64,000 bases of DNA from CAZUAQ01 sp964618455 (GTDB lineage: Bacteria; Planctomycetota; Phycisphaerae; UBA1845; PWPN01): NCBI GenBank assembly GCA_964618455.1, contig CAZUAQ010000001.1, positions 189,056 through 253,055 on the forward strand, in the 5' to 3' direction. Position 1 is the first letter of the stretch. Every line of letters begins with the position of its first letter. The position numbers and the translations under genes are program-made. This document shows, piece by piece, positions 51,510 through 59,324 of this stretch. The notes beneath the pieces were generated by a model. It was not told the DNA's origin, ran no database searches, and saw only the letters and a program-made list of their open reading frames with translations.

Positions 51510-52097
51510 ATGAAACCTTATTCTCACAGCATCCGCCGACGTGTGTCGCCCATGATGCTTGCGTTGGCCCTTCTCCTGGCGGGATTCTCCGGTTGCGGCG
51601 AACCCCAGGGAGGTACGACGCGGGCCCCGGATCAGATCACCGATCCGGAAGCACGACGTGTGTTCGAGATGCCCACCGACCCGAACATCCTCGAGGTCGG
51701 CCATTTCTACGCGCAGCACCGCCACTGGATCTGGAACGCCGATTTCTCCCGCGTTCGGGGAACACGGATCAGCGCGCTTTACCTCTACAACGAAACGAAG
51801 AAAGGCGTATTTGGAGAAGGGATCATCCGCCCGCGCCTGTATCTGCTCGAGCGTGTCGAGGGTGGTGGCAAGCAGCCGCTCTTACTGAAGGAATGGGAGT
51901 TTGATGTCGATACCGCCCGGCAGTTCCGTGTGATCCGGCCATCGATCCAGGGTTACGGCTACGGGCTTCCGCTTTACTGGGATGATCTCGACTTGAGCGA
52001 CAAGGAAATCCGTATCGTCGTTACGTTTGAGCGTCCTGACGGGGTCGACATCCCGTCCAGCAAGAAGGACTTGATCGTGCCCGCCGGAAACTTCTGA
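51510..52097 (+). CDS. Small lipoprotein following the secretin gene (possible pilotin-like)
   Basis: A 195-residue protein with a basic N terminus, a hydrophobic segment MMLALALLLAGFSGCGE and a plausible lipobox ending at Cys29 (FSGC). The mature part is rich in beta strands and Tyr/Trp (HFYAQHRHWIWNADFSRVRG, ALYLYNETKKGVFGEG). I recognise no family. It is the last gene of the operon, 76 bases after the secretin. Secretins often need a small lipoprotein (pilotin) to reach the outer membrane, so that role is possible but unproven. The start codon has only a weak ribosome-binding site. Confidence 0.75.
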   Translation: MKPYSHSIRRRVSPMMLALALLLAGFSGCGEPQGGTTRAPDQITDPEARRVFEMPTDPNILEVGHFYAQHRHWIWNADFSRVRGTRISALYLYNETKKGVFGEGIIRPRLYLLERVEGGGKQPLLLKEWEFDVDTARQFRVIRPSIQGYGYGLPLYWDDLDLSDKEIRIVVTFERPDGVDIPSSKKDLIVPAGNF

Positions 52098-52113
52098 TCG
52101 CCTGCACCATCTC

Positions 52114-52136
52114 GCGGCGTTCGCTGCGGGGCGATT
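52114..52136 (+). terminator. Possible terminator of the T2SS-like operon
   Basis: The stem GCGGC/GCTGC with a 4-base loop (52114-52127) is followed by GGGGCGATTTT. It sits in the 46-base gap between convergent genes, where a terminator is expected. The stem is short and includes a wobble pair, so support is modest. Confidence 0.3.
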
Positions 52137-52143
52137 TTCCCGC

Positions 52144-52353
52144 TCAGTCCGCGTCTTCCCGTTCTTCCATCCAGGCCATCTGGATCGCCTCGAGCTTCGC
52201 TTCGTTCGACGCCTTGGGGTCGTCGTCGAAATCTTCCAGGTCACAGACCCACTGGTGCAGGTCGGTAAAGCGCACCTCGAGCGGATTCTGATCGGGCATC
52301 TTTTCGAACAGGGCCAGCGCGATATCTTCGCTGTCGGTCCATTTGAGTTTCAT
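52144..52353 (-). CDS. iscX: IscX, Fe-S cluster assembly accessory protein
   Basis: A 69-residue acidic protein matching IscX almost throughout: LKWTDSEDIALALFE, VRFTDLHQWVCDLEDFDDDP and ASNEAKLEAIQMAW. IscX binds IscS and iron and tunes cysteine desulfurase activity. Two adjacent ATGs (52356 and 52353) follow GGGAGAAGAG. The second gives the usual M-x-LKWTD start and is used here. It is the last gene of the isc operon, 58 bases after fdx. Confidence 0.93.
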   Translation of the reverse strand: MKLKWTDSEDIALALFEKMPDQNPLEVRFTDLHQWVCDLEDFDDDPKASNEAKLEAIQMAWMEEREDAD

Positions 52354-52411
52354 CATCTCTTCTCCCGTCGACGGGGCGCGAATCACGCCGGCATTCAAGG
52401 CAGTCCGCCAC

Positions 52412-52828
52412 TCAGTCCTGCGGCACACCCTCGCGCGACAGATTCCGGTTCCATTCCGGGATCTCCACGACGATGTTCTTCGTACCGTCCGGCACGCACT
52501 GGCAGCCGAGTCGCGACAGGGCGGTCAGTCCCGCCGCCTCATCAAGCTGGTCGTCCTCGTCCTCCGTCGACTCGTTGCACGTATCGGAACCTTCGCGCAC
52601 CACGACATGGCACGTCGAGCAGGCGCACACGCCCCCGCAGGCATGATCCAGTTCGACCCCATGGGCCATCGCGATGTCCAGGATGCTTCCCGGCAGGCCG
52701 TGATCGTCGTACGGGATCTTCTCGGGATCCACCTCGATGGTCACATCCATCGGCTTGAACGTGATCGTGTACTTCTGCGTCGGCAGCTTCAGCTCCGCGT
52801 CGTCAATGTAGGGGTTCTGTCCACCCAT
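52412..52828 (-). CDS. fdx: Isc-type [2Fe-2S] ferredoxin
   Basis: A 138-residue adrenodoxin-type ferredoxin. Cluster ligands are in CGGVCACSTC plus a distal Cys in RLGCQC, and HACGG precedes them as usual. It donates electrons to Fe-S cluster assembly on IscU. An acidic stretch (TEDEDDQLDEAAG) matches the partner-binding helix of Isc ferredoxins. The start is the ATG at 52828, where GAGGAG is seven bases upstream; an earlier ATG overlaps that site. An N-terminal extension of about 20 residues precedes the fold. Confidence 0.94.
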   Translation of the reverse strand: MGGQNPYIDDAELKLPTQKYTITFKPMDVTIEVDPEKIPYDDHGLPGSILDIAMAHGVELDHACGGVCACSTCHVVVREGSDTCNESTEDEDDQLDEAAGLTALSRLGCQCVPDGTKNIVVEIPEWNRNLSREGVPQD

Positions 52829-52914
52829 CGTCATTCTCCTCATCCGCCGGGCGAGAGACCATTCCTCGCCGTCATCCTCATCATAGCCTACTCAATCACA
52901 AAGTGTTCGTTCAG

Positions 52915-54945
52915 TTACTGATCTTCACGCAGCGTCCGCGAAATCGCCATCTCCGCCAGCGGCACCGTCGCGTGATCGAATTCATTCAGCGCCTTGTGCA
53001 GGGCTTCGGCATCCGCGCTGGTTTCCGCCATCGACCGCAACGCGCGGATCGACGTCTCGTACGCTTCCCGCTGTGCCGGATCCAGTTCCTCTCCCATCCG
53101 CGCGAGCATCTTCTCGGCCTTGTCGGTGTCGAATGCCACCTGGTTCCGCAGGTCGATCAACCGGTGGGCCGTCATGTCCTCCCGGGCGAATTCGTATGCC
53201 TCGCGTTCCATGCGGTTCACCTCATCGGAGGTCAACCCGTGTGACGGCACGATCTGGATTGACGCCTCCTGGTCGCTTCGCTCTTCGCGGGCCGAGACGT
53301 TCAGGATCCCGTTCTCGTCGACGAGAAACGTCACCCGGATCTTCGGGAGACCCGCCGGCATCGGGGGTATCCCGCGCAGTTCGAACTCGCCCAGGCTCCG
53401 GCAGTCCTTCGCCAATTCGCGCTCGCCCTGCAACACGTTGATCTTCACGTTGGATTGCCCGTCCACGAAGGTGCTGAACATTTCCGAAGCGTGGCAGGGG
53501 ACGCGTGAATTCCGGAGGATAAGCTTGCCCATGGCTCCGCCCATCGTTTCGATACCGAGCGACAACGGGATCACGTCCAGCAGAAGGGTGTCGCGCCGCA
53601 TCCCCGCCAGGATGCTCGCCTGCACGGCGGCGCCCAGGGCCACGACTTCATCCGGGTTCAATGCCGTGTACGGCTGCCGGCGAAACACCTCACCGACCCG
53701 TTGCCGCACCAAGGGGATCCGCGTGGACCCGCCCACCAGCACGACCTGGTCGATGGCGTCGGCCTTGAGTTTCGCGTTGCGCAGCGCCTGTTTGCACGAC
53801 TCCACGGTCTTCTTCACCCAAGGGGCGATCATGCCCTCGAATTCGTCGCGCGTGAGCGTACGCCGGTACACCCGATCCGAGCCGAGGTCGATCTCGATGG
53901 GGGCTTCCTGCTCGGTGCTCAGGCGCACCTTGACGTTCTCGGCGAAACTGCGAATCGCCTGTTTTGTCGAGGGGGAGTCGATATCGAGACCGTACTGCTC
54001 GCGGATTTCGCGAAGGACCAGCCCGATGATCTCGCGATCCAGATCGTCTCCGCCCAGCGACGTGTTGCCGTGCGTGCTCATGACCTCGAACACACCATCC
54101 ACGAGCCGCAGAATCGATACGTCGAATGTGCCGCCGCCGAGGTCATACACCGCCACCGTGGCGTCCTCGATGTTGCCCGAACCGGTGCGGCGGAGATCGT
54201 TGGAATGCGAGGCGTCGGATTCAGGCGCCTCGGACGTCGAACACGATCCCGCCAGGGGCAACGCGCCATGCGCCTGCGCTCCCGGAGCAGATCGCTTTTC
54301 CAGTTGCCCCTTCACACCCAGCCCATAGGCCAGGGCGGCGGCCGTCGGCTCGTTCACCACGCGCACGACCTCGAGTCCGGCAATCCGCCCGGCGTCACGG
54401 GTCGCCTGCCGCTGCGCATCATCGAAGTACGCCGGGACGGTGATGACCGCCTTGACCACGTCGCATCCCAGTTCCGATTCGGCGCGTCTCTTCAACTCGC
54501 GGAGGATGATGGCACTGAGTTCCGGCGGTGTCATCAAACGATCGTGTATCTTCACGGCGGCGATGTCGCGGCGTTCGTCGGGTGAACTGTTTCCGGCGAC
54601 GCTTTCGCTGCCGGTGCGCTTGACAACCGCATACGGAAGGTGATTCAGTTCGCCGGAAGCCTGGAGTTCATCGAAGCCCCGACCCATCATCCGTTTTACG
54701 GAGAAGATCGTCGACTCGGGATTCTCGACGGCATGTTGCTTGGCGTCGAATCCGATGCTCACCCGGCCATCCGCGTCGAAGGCCATGAACGAAGGAACGC
54801 ACGATTCACCCTGCGCGTCTCGCAGGACGCGCGGGCCCTTCTCGTCGCAGACCGCCACGAGCGAGTTCGTCGTGCCGAGGTCGATGCCGATGATGGGTTC
54901 CGGTGTCGTCGTCATGGGGCTCGTCGGTGTCGATGATTCAGGCAT
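52915..54945 (-). CDS. hscA: HscA, Hsp70-type chaperone for Fe-S cluster transfer
   Basis: An Hsp70 protein of about 676 residues. The ATPase domain shows GIDLGTTNSLVAV, AVITVPAYFDDAQRQAT, NEPTAAALAYGLG, VYDLGGGTFDVSIL and VVLVGGSTRIPLVR. The substrate domain begins PLSLGIETMGG. HscA, with HscB, releases clusters from IscU; the IscU here keeps the LPPVK recognition motif. Between YGLG and YDLGGG there is an unusual hydrophilic insert of about 45 residues (54165-54310) containing STSEAPESDASHS. The start is uncertain: TTG 54966 overlaps the hscB stop, and ATGs exist at 54945 and 54915. None has a good ribosome-binding site, so translation is probably coupled to hscB. Confidence 0.93.
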   Translation of the reverse strand: MPESSTPTSPMTTTPEPIIGIDLGTTNSLVAVCDEKGPRVLRDAQGESCVPSFMAFDADGRVSIGFDAKQHAVENPESTIFSVKRMMGRGFDELQASGELNHLPYAVVKRTGSESVAGNSSPDERRDIAAVKIHDRLMTPPELSAIILRELKRRAESELGCDVVKAVITVPAYFDDAQRQATRDAGRIAGLEVVRVVNEPTAAALAYGLGVKGQLEKRSAPGAQAHGALPLAGSCSTSEAPESDASHSNDLRRTGSGNIEDATVAVYDLGGGTFDVSILRLVDGVFEVMSTHGNTSLGGDDLDREIIGLVLREIREQYGLDIDSPSTKQAIRSFAENVKVRLSTEQEAPIEIDLGSDRVYRRTLTRDEFEGMIAPWVKKTVESCKQALRNAKLKADAIDQVVLVGGSTRIPLVRQRVGEVFRRQPYTALNPDEVVALGAAVQASILAGMRRDTLLLDVIPLSLGIETMGGAMGKLILRNSRVPCHASEMFSTFVDGQSNVKINVLQGERELAKDCRSLGEFELRGIPPMPAGLPKIRVTFLVDENGILNVSAREERSDQEASIQIVPSHGLTSDEVNRMEREAYEFAREDMTAHRLIDLRNQVAFDTDKAEKMLARMGEELDPAQREAYETSIRALRSMAETSADAEALHKALNEFDHATVPLAEMAISRTLREDQ

Positions 54946-54962
54946 AGGGAAAGGAGCGGCGT

Positions 54963-55589
54963 TCAATCCTCATCAGCGGGCAACTGTTCCAGGAGGTTGT
55001 TCCAGTACTTGATCGTGTTCAGCGCGTGCCTGAGTGAGGCGAAAACCTCTTCTCCGCGCGAAGGCAGCTCGCGGCACTGTTGGGCGATCTCATCCATGGT
55101 GGCCTGTTGCCGCGACTCCACCTGCTTGCGCATGGCCAGCAGCGTGGCGCGGTCATCAACGGATTCGGCCTCCTCGACCTCTTCCCGCAGCATCATGACT
55201 TCGCCCAGAACGTTGCCCGGGACGGTCTTGTCCTCGGCTGCCGAGGGGCCGCCGCTGAGTTTCAGCAGGTACGACGCTCGCTGGACGGGATCTTTCAGCG
55301 TCTCGTAAGCCTCGTTGAGTTCGGCGTTGATCTGTAAGACATTCTGCCGAAGCGTCTCCGACCCGCTCCCGCTCGTGACGTCGGGATGCGTCGCGCGGGC
55401 CAGGGCCAGGTACTTGCGATGCAGGCCCGAAGTATCGAGGTCATAGGCGCGCGGCAGTCCGAAGAGTTCGAAGTAGTCGTGATCGCGAGCACCCTCCAGG
55501 TTGAGCGCGCCGCAATTCGTGCAGCAGAGCGGGGATTCCATGTGCTGGCTGCACTCATGGCAAAGGGTCGGTAGAGAGGTATTACTCAT
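54963..55589 (-). CDS. hscB: HscB, J-domain co-chaperone with N-terminal tetracysteine motif
   Basis: A 208-residue protein. The J domain is at about residues 36-110, with the HPD motif in ARATHPDVTSG, and the C-terminal three-helix part binds IscU. Unusually for a bacterial HscB, an N-terminal CHEC-x9-CCTNC motif suggests a zinc site like that of eukaryotic HSCB (HSC20). The start is the ATG at 55589 with AAGGA upstream; the longer frame to 55706 has no ribosome-binding site and reads through a spacer. The stop overlaps a possible hscA start (TTGA). Confidence 0.93.
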   Translation of the reverse strand: MSNTSLPTLCHECSQHMESPLCCTNCGALNLEGARDHDYFELFGLPRAYDLDTSGLHRKYLALARATHPDVTSGSGSETLRQNVLQINAELNEAYETLKDPVQRASYLLKLSGGPSAAEDKTVPGNVLGEVMMLREEVEEAESVDDRATLLAMRKQVESRQQATMDEIAQQCRELPSRGEEVFASLRHALNTIKYWNNLLEQLPADED

Positions 55590-55759
55590 AAGACATCCTT
55601 CGCTCCCGTATAGTCTCGGTCGGAGACCCGCTCGACCGAAGATGACAAGAGCGGCCCGCGTGCACGCGCCGTGGCGACGAGGCGAGCACGCGGGCCGTAT
55701 CTTCATTGATCCGCATCACCCGGGCGAAAGGGTCCGAGGTTCGGACGATTGCGCAAGGC

Positions 55760-56092
55760 TCAGGCGGTAAAGCTGCTGCCGCAACCACAGGACGAGGTCG
55801 CGTTCGGGTTGTTGAACACGAACCCGCGGCCCATCATCTCGTCCTTGAAATCCAGCGACACACCGTTGAGATAGAGATAGCTCTTCGGATCACAGATCAT
55901 TTTGATGCCGTGAATCTCGAACTCTTCGTCATGATCGGTCTTGCTTTCGGTCAGGTCGAGCGAGTAGCTGAATCCGCTGCATCCGCCGCCTTTGACTCCC
56001 AGGCGCAGGAAGGTGTTGTTCGGATCGAGGCTTTGCTGATCCAGAATCGTCTTGACTTCCTGTGCCGCACGTTCCGTGAGTTCCAATGCCAT
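55760..56092 (-). CDS. iscA: IscA, A-type Fe-S carrier
   Basis: A 110-residue A-type carrier. The three ligand cysteines are in GGGCSGFSY and the C-terminal SSCGCGSSF. It accepts clusters or iron from the IscU pathway and passes them to target enzymes. The start is the ATG at 56092, with AGGAG seven bases upstream; the frame upstream to 56167 is not supported. The gap to hscB is 170 bases. Confidence 0.96.
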   Translation of the reverse strand: MALELTERAAQEVKTILDQQSLDPNNTFLRLGVKGGGCSGFSYSLDLTESKTDHDEEFEIHGIKMICDPKSYLYLNGVSLDFKDEMMGRGFVFNNPNATSSCGCGSSFTA

Positions 56093-56200
56093 CTTTAAAC
56101 TCCTGATCGTTGGATCCGATTTCCCTGTTTTCACGTCACTCGTACGTGATGCCCGTTGGCTCATCATACTCTTTCGGGCTGGATGCCGTACAGCTTGAGC

Positions 56201-56611
56201 TTACGAGTTCGTCCCCGCCGCGACACCCTGGGATTCCTTTTTCTTCTTGAGGTCCGAAATCGCCGCACGCACCGCGTCTTCAGCCAGGACGCTGCAGTGG
56301 ATCTTCACCGGCGGAAGTGACAACTCCTTGACGATCTCGGTGTTCTTGATCTGCAAGGCCTCGTCCAGGGTCTTGCCCTTGACCCACTCGGTGGCCAGCG
56401 AGCTGCTCGCGATCGCGCTGCCGCAACCGAAGGTCTTGAACTTGGCGTCCACGATCCGCTCGTTCTCGTCGATCTGAATCTGCAGCTTCATCACGTCACC
56501 GCACTCCGGAGCACCGACGACGCCGGTGCCCACCTGGGCGGAATCCCGCTGAAGCGAGCCGATGTTTCGTGGGTTGTTGTAATGATCCAGAACTTTTTCA
56601 CTGTATGCCAT
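56201..56611 (-). CDS. iscU: IscU, Fe-S cluster scaffold
   Basis: A 136-residue scaffold. Cluster ligands are seen in order: Cys in PECGDVM with its stabilising Asp, Cys in FGCGSAIASS, and Cys in IHCSVLAEDA. The chaperone recognition motif LPPVK is intact. Clusters are built here with sulfur from IscS. The start is the ATG at 56611 (MAYSEKVLDHYNNPRN), with GGGAG upstream. The C-terminal Lys-rich tail (DLKKKKESQ) is slightly longer than in Escherichia coli. Confidence 0.97.
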   Translation of the reverse strand: MAYSEKVLDHYNNPRNIGSLQRDSAQVGTGVVGAPECGDVMKLQIQIDENERIVDAKFKTFGCGSAIASSSLATEWVKGKTLDEALQIKNTEIVKELSLPPVKIHCSVLAEDAVRAAISDLKKKKESQGVAAGTNS

Positions 56612-56746
56612 GATTCGTACTCCCGTTCTGCAATAAGGGCACGCGAAGTCGCGTACCATCATCATTCATTTTAGGCGTTTTCCGCTTATTCTTCACATGG
56701 GCGCCGTGGCCCACGTGCGTCTTTGGCCGCTCGGGCGCATCCCGTC

Positions 56747-57961
56747 TCAGTGATGCGCCCACTCCACAGTGCTCAGGTCGATGCCTTCCTGGGCCATCTC
56801 GTACAGCGGGCTCATCTCCCGAAGCTTGTTGACCGTCTGCACGACCTTCTGCACCGTCTCATCGATCTCATCCTTGGTGGTGAATCGCCCCAGGCTGAAC
56901 CGGATCGAACTGTGTGCCAGATCCTCACCCACGCCCAGGGACTTCAACACGTAGCTGGGCTCCAGCGAAGCACTCGTGCACGCCGATCCGCTCGAGACCG
57001 CAATATTGTCGAAGCCCATCATCAGCGACTCGCCTTCCACATACGCGAAGCTGACGTTGAGCGTGTTCGGCAGCATATTATCCGGATCACCATTCAGATA
57101 GATCTCGTCCAGTTGCGAGCGCAACCCGTCCCACATGTAATCACGCAGTTCGCGAAGACGCTTGGATTCACTCTCCATCTCCGTGGCGGCAATCTCAGCC
57201 GCCGCTCCGAGGCCGACGATACCCGGGACGTTCAGCGTGCCGGAACGCATGCCACGCTCGTGACCGCCTCCGTGCAGCACCGCCTCACAACGGACGCGGG
57301 GCTTCTTCCGGCGGACGTAGAGTGCGCCGACGCCCTTGGGACCGTAGATCTTGTGACCCGAGCAACTGAGCAGATCGATCCCCATCGCGTTGACGTCGAT
57401 CGGAATCTTGCCGAAGGCCTGTGTTGCATCGGTATGGAAGATGATTCCCTTTTCCTTGCACAGCGCGCCGATCTCGGACATCGGCTGAATCGTGCCGATC
57501 TCGTTGTTCGCGAACATGATGGAGATCAGGATCGTGTCGTCGCACACCGCCTCCTGCAACTGCTGGAAGTTGATGCGGCCGTTCTTTTCCACCGGCAGGT
57601 ACGTCACCCGGAAGCCTTCCTGCTCGAGATACTTGCACGGGTCGATCACCGCCTTATGCTCGGTGACCTGGGTGATGATATGTTTGCCTTTGTCGCGGTA
57701 CATGTGGGCCGTGCCCTTGACCGCGATGTTGTTACTCTCGGTGGCGCCGCTGGTCCAGATGATTTCCTTCGGGCTCGCACCGATCAGGGTGGCCACCTGT
57801 TCACGCGCCTTCTCCACACCGTCTTCCGCTTCCCAGCCGAAGCTGTGATTGCGGCTGGCAGCGTTGCCGTACCTGTCCTTCAGGTAGGGCATCATCACAT
57901 CAAGTACGCGTGGATCCAGGGGCGAAGTTGCATTGTTGTCCAGGTAAATCCTCGTCTTCAC
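56747..57961 (-). CDS. iscS: IscS, cysteine desulfurase
   Basis: A 404-residue PLP enzyme that takes sulfur from cysteine for Fe-S clusters and other thio-cofactors. The PLP Lys is in SCSGHKIYGPKGVG, His in TEHKAVID and the catalytic Cys in SSGSACTSASLEPS, on the long loop typical of group I (IscS/NifS) enzymes. It begins with a GTG codon at 57961, nine bases after AAGGAG. Length and motifs match IscS fully. A 122-base gap separates it from iscR. Confidence 0.97.
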   Translation of the reverse strand: MKTRIYLDNNATSPLDPRVLDVMMPYLKDRYGNAASRNHSFGWEAEDGVEKAREQVATLIGASPKEIIWTSGATESNNIAVKGTAHMYRDKGKHIITQVTEHKAVIDPCKYLEQEGFRVTYLPVEKNGRINFQQLQEAVCDDTILISIMFANNEIGTIQPMSEIGALCKEKGIIFHTDATQAFGKIPIDVNAMGIDLLSCSGHKIYGPKGVGALYVRRKKPRVRCEAVLHGGGHERGMRSGTLNVPGIVGLGAAAEIAATEMESESKRLRELRDYMWDGLRSQLDEIYLNGDPDNMLPNTLNVSFAYVEGESLMMGFDNIAVSSGSACTSASLEPSYVLKSLGVGEDLAHSSIRFSLGRFTTKDEIDETVQKVVQTVNKLREMSPLYEMAQEGIDLSTVEWAHH

Positions 57962-58083
57962 GACACGTTTCTCCTTGTAACTTCAGCCACTTTCCGTGAC
58001 GTCATCTCATACCTGTTATTCGTCTCATTCGGTGCCACCGCGCCTCTCCGGGGCCGACCACACTCCTGTCGGTGACCCACCGA

Positions 58084-58758
58084 TCATGTCAGCGAGGCGG
58101 AGCACCGTTCGCCTTTCTCGGAAACCGACAGCTTGCCCGACACGGCACGATCCAGAGAGATCGTGCTTTCCGAAGTATCGTTCGAGGACTCACCGGCCGA
58201 AACCGTGCAGCCTTCCGCTACGTCCGCAAGTGTGACTTCGCGAACAAAGTCAACCAGCTTATCCTGAATGCGGCGGATCGGGAGTCGCACCGGACAGGTG
58301 CACACCAGATCGCAACCGCTTTTCTTCGGGGATCCGTCTACGGCATCGTTGTCCCGTTCAGAAGAATCATCCGAGCGAGAAGCACGGACGGCGTCATCCA
58401 TTTTCACGTCGTCCGGCGAATCGTTGCTCGCCGAAGGTGTGTCCGCCTGATCACCAGATTCCAGGCTGTGGCCGTGATCGATGCACTGAACCAGTTGAAT
58501 CGGTCCTTCCACCGCCTGAATAATGTCGTAGAGGGTAATGCTTTCGGCATCTTCGGCAAGTTCGTATCCGCCTCGCGGCCCTCGGATCGATTTTGCTAAC
58601 CCTTGCTGGCTCAGCAATTTAAGAACATTCATCAGCAGGGGCAGGGGAAGTCCATAGAGCGTAGCAATTTCCCGGGCGCTGACACATGTTCCCTTGCAAT
58701 GCGAAAGATGCGTCAAAGCGATGAGGGCATAGTCTGTTTTGCGAGTCAGCGTCAACAT
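58084..58758 (-). CDS. iscR: IscR-like Rrf2 family regulator with a central insert
   Basis: A 224-residue Rrf2 transcription factor. The winged helix spans residues 1-80 (LTRKTDYALIALTHLS, VSAREIATLYGLPLPLLMNVLK, GLAKSIRGPRGGYELA). A cluster-binding Cys pattern is present: QC near residue 91, then CDLVCTC near 150. These are split by a hydrophilic insert of about 55 residues (58318-58478), which normal IscR does not have. The C terminus is also extended. As first gene of the isc operon it very probably represses that operon when its cluster is bound. The start ATG at 58758 has GAGGAG eleven bases upstream. Confidence 0.88.
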   Translation of the reverse strand: MLTLTRKTDYALIALTHLSHCKGTCVSAREIATLYGLPLPLLMNVLKLLSQQGLAKSIRGPRGGYELAEDAESITLYDIIQAVEGPIQLVQCIDHGHSLESGDQADTPSASNDSPDDVKMDDAVRASRSDDSSERDNDAVDGSPKKSGCDLVCTCPVRLPIRRIQDKLVDFVREVTLADVAEGCTVSAGESSNDTSESTISLDRAVSGKLSVSEKGERCSASLT

Positions 58759-58797
58759 GCGTCATGAGACTCCTCGAGACCCTGTCATTCCGCAGGT

Positions 58798-58826
58798 AAT
58801 ATAGCACCGTAGAGGTACGGTTTCAA
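58798..58826 (-). promoter_or_regulatory. Promoter of the isc operon
   Basis: On the minus strand TTGAAA (58826-58821) and TATATT (58803-58798) are separated by exactly 17 bases. Each matches the sigma-70 consensus at five of six positions. Transcription would start near 58791, about 33 bases before iscR. Confidence 0.75.
58807..58820. promoter_or_regulatory. Candidate IscR operator inside the isc promoter spacer
   Basis: A perfect inverted repeat CCGTA-GAGG-TACGG fills most of the spacer between -35 and -10. A bound dimer here would block RNA polymerase. The site fits autoregulation by IscR, but it does not match the Escherichia coli IscR consensus closely. Confidence 0.5.
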
Positions 58827-58838
58827 GGCGAAATCGTA

Positions 58839-58860
58839 CTGATTGGGTGCCATTAATCAG
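58839..58860. promoter_or_regulatory. Second inverted repeat upstream of the isc promoter
   Basis: CTGATT and AATCAG form a perfect 6-bp inverted repeat with a 10-base spacer, located 13 bases upstream of the -35 box. The length (22 bases) suits a dimeric regulator. The bound protein is unknown. Confidence 0.4.
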
Positions 58861-59324
58861 GCATGACCTCATCGCCGAATCGGTGCTGTTTCCGGGGAGT
58901 CAATGGCGGCTGACGGGCACTGAAGTCGCATGTTTCGAAGAGTCCGGAGAATCGACAGGAAAACTGGGAATCAGCGATCGTGGATGAAGAAGCTCCTGGC
59001 CGATAACTGCTATTTGTAGGGCTCGGAGCCCAATGAGCACAAGATATGGCACTTCAGTCCGATAAACCGGTAGGCCAGGGATGCATCAAAAAACGCAGAA
59101 TTCCATTTGACGTTTGGTAGGAGTTAGGGTACACTTAGACCGTACAAAATACGAACATTCGATGGCTTCAGGGAGGAGGCCTGCACAAAGCTCGATCTTC
59201 TTGGGCGAAGCAACTCAGGGTCGCGGAGAAGCCCGATCCGGATCAGCGTCACTCGAGAAGGATGAGCAACTCAGATCGAACGACAGGTCGGAGATGACCC
59301 GCTCGCTCGTGCAAGGAGGCAGTG
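58861..59324. other. Intergenic region between isc operon and the 59.3 kb ORF
   Basis: Apart from the promoter at 59107-59135 and the ribosome-binding site at 59313-59319, I see no gene here. A 76-codon frame over 59114-59344 overlaps the promoter and is not credible from its first codon. No known RNA consensus was recognised. Confidence 0.5.
59107..59135 (+). promoter_or_regulatory. Strong sigma-70-type promoter, plus strand
   Basis: TTGACG (59107-59112) and TACACT (59130-59135) are 17 bases apart, matching the consensus at five and four of six positions. A transcript would start near 59142 and run toward lexA. No clear gene begins soon after, which makes its product uncertain. Confidence 0.55.
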
